Below are positions 4,283-5,095 of a DNA stretch of 5,095 nucleotides, in pieces. The notes below the pieces were generated by a model. The model saw nothing but the letters and a program-made list of their open reading frames with translations, had not been told where the DNA came from and searched no databases. This DNA comes from an uncultured Bacteroidaceae bacterium (GTDB lineage Bacteria > Bacteroidota > Bacteroidia > Bacteroidales > Bacteroidaceae). The stretch is from the NCBI GenBank assembly GCA_904501945.1, contig CAJGCU010000125.1, positions 1 to 5,095 on the forward strand. The letters run 5' to 3'. A program made the translations under genes and the position numbers. Position 1 is the stretch's first letter. Every line of letters begins with the position of its first letter.

Positions 4283-5095
4283 TCATCGAAGCCGATGCCT
4301 GATGAAATGGTTCTTCACATAGAGGAAATAGAAGATGACACCAAGGAGATTGACAATGAAGGCAAACCAAAATGCTGCCGAATAACCAGAGTAATGAATG
4401 GCTATACCGCCAAAAACGACACCGATACCCATGCCGATGTCCCAACAAGTGAGCAGGGTGGAATTAGCTGTTCCTCGCTGATTGTTGGGAGCCAAATTGA
4501 CAAACATGGTCTGCATGCCAGGGAAGATGTGTCCGTTACCCAAGCCAATAATGATGGCGGCACCATAAAAGCCTACAGGGTTCTTCATGAGGGCAAAAAG
4601 CAGATAGCCGAACACGCTGATGAGGATGCCTCTATTGACATTCTGCACTACCCTCCCCTTGCGTAAGGAACGAGCGCCAATGAGACGCGAAAGAATCAAC
4701 CCAGTACACAGCACGGCAAACCATGCGCCTGTACCCGCTGTCATGCCCAGTTCTTCTTTGCCATAGATGGCAAGGTAGGTAACCAGAACGCCATAGGAAA
4801 GTCCGACGCTCATGATGACGACACCCTCGCTCCACCCTTTCACAAGAAAAAAGCGGTCGAAGGAAATTGGATTCTTGTTGGGCACAATCTCTTTAACAGG
4901 GAAATGTACGGTGGCATTGATAACAAAACCAATAACGGCTGCACACAGGGCTATCAGGAAAATGATATCGTAATTACCTATTTTATCGTATATCAGCAGC
5001 CCAACAGTGGGTGCCATGCTGGTGGCCAAATTGTTGGACAAACCATAATAGCCGATGCCTTCTGCTCTGCGAGAAGACGGGAGCACATCAATGGC
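4283..5095 (-). CDS. Major facilitator superfamily transporter, partial (5' end beyond window)
   Basis: The frame is open from the right edge to a TGA at 4285-4283, giving the last 270 residues. It lacks the N-terminal part, probably about 120 residues with four helices, if the protein has the usual length near 390. Numbering from the edge, a cytoplasmic RRAEGIGYYGLS motif (9-20), typical of the loop after helix 4 in bacterial MFS permeases, is followed by about eight hydrophobic helices near 17-36, 43-62, 90-111, 121-140, 155-171, 175-196, 209-232 and 239-259. LSRLIGARSLRKGR (135-148) resembles the second copy of the MFS loop motif. The tail KNHFIRHRLR is basic, as expected for a cytoplasmic C-terminus. 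It is an inner-membrane secondary transporter; a drug or metabolite exporter is possible, but the substrate cannot be told. It converges on rubrerythrin. The GTG at 5086 is internal, not a start. Confidence 0.88.
   Translation of the reverse strand, partial: AIDVLPSSRRAEGIGYYGLSNNLATSMAPTVGLLIYDKIGNYDIIFLIALCAAVIGFVINATVHFPVKEIVPNKNPISFDRFFLVKGWSEGVVIMSVGLSYGVLVTYLAIYGKEELGMTAGTGAWFAVLCTGLILSRLIGARSLRKGRVVQNVNRGILISVFGYLLFALMKNPVGFYGAAIIIGLGNGHIFPGMQTMFVNLAPNNQRGTANSTLLTCWDIGMGIGVVFGGIAIHYSGYSAAFWFAFIVNLLGVIFYFLYVKNHFIRHRLR

Noticed and set aside
4238..4666. Plus-strand frame of 142 codons after rubrerythrin
   Set aside because: It is antisense to the MFS transporter, whose hydrophobic helices and loop motif are clear, and it has no recognisable features of its own.

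Overview
The window looks like a chromosomal segment of a Bacteroidales bacterium, most likely Prevotella or a close relative. Three things point there: promoters of the Bacteroidota type (-7 element TATCTTTG, twice), a secreted SGNH esterase of the XynE-like group, and a rubrerythrin plus a bacterial acyl-ACP thioesterase typical of gut or oral anaerobes. The genus is inferred; no rRNA or other taxonomic marker is present.

Layout. Positions 1-804 are a CRISPR array: twelve intact 30-bp repeats, a thirteenth truncated repeat, and twelve unique spacers of 34-38 bp. The repeat ends in ATTGAAAT, like the 8-nt crRNA handles of type I-B and some type III systems. This handle and the decayed right-hand repeat both place the leader, and perhaps the cas genes, left of the window. 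From 805 to about 1480 there is no convincing gene. This stretch holds a small A-rich tandem repeat, a cluster of palindromes that may be a dispersed intergenic element, a C-rich stretch with a 19-bp tandem duplication, and a 60-bp promoter-region duplication.

From 1487 to 3510 two plus-strand genes lie 77 bp apart. The first is an exported SGNH/GDSL-type esterase with an N-terminal accessory domain. The second is a cytoplasmic acyl-ACP thioesterase. They may be co-transcribed, because no promoter is evident in the gap. Next comes rubrerythrin (3610-4149), which has its own promoter and a strong hairpin terminator. It reports an anaerobe's peroxide defence. A second hairpin separates it from a convergent major facilitator superfamily transporter on the minus strand, which runs off the right end of the window.

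The genes do not form one pathway: they are an esterase, a fatty-acid-release enzyme, an oxidative-stress protein and a transporter beside the old end of a CRISPR array. No cas gene or other defence gene is visible. The points most worth a second look are the interleaved repeat variants in the array, the palindrome cluster at 964-1062, and the duplicated promoter whose copies differ at bases that make or break an operator-like palindrome.
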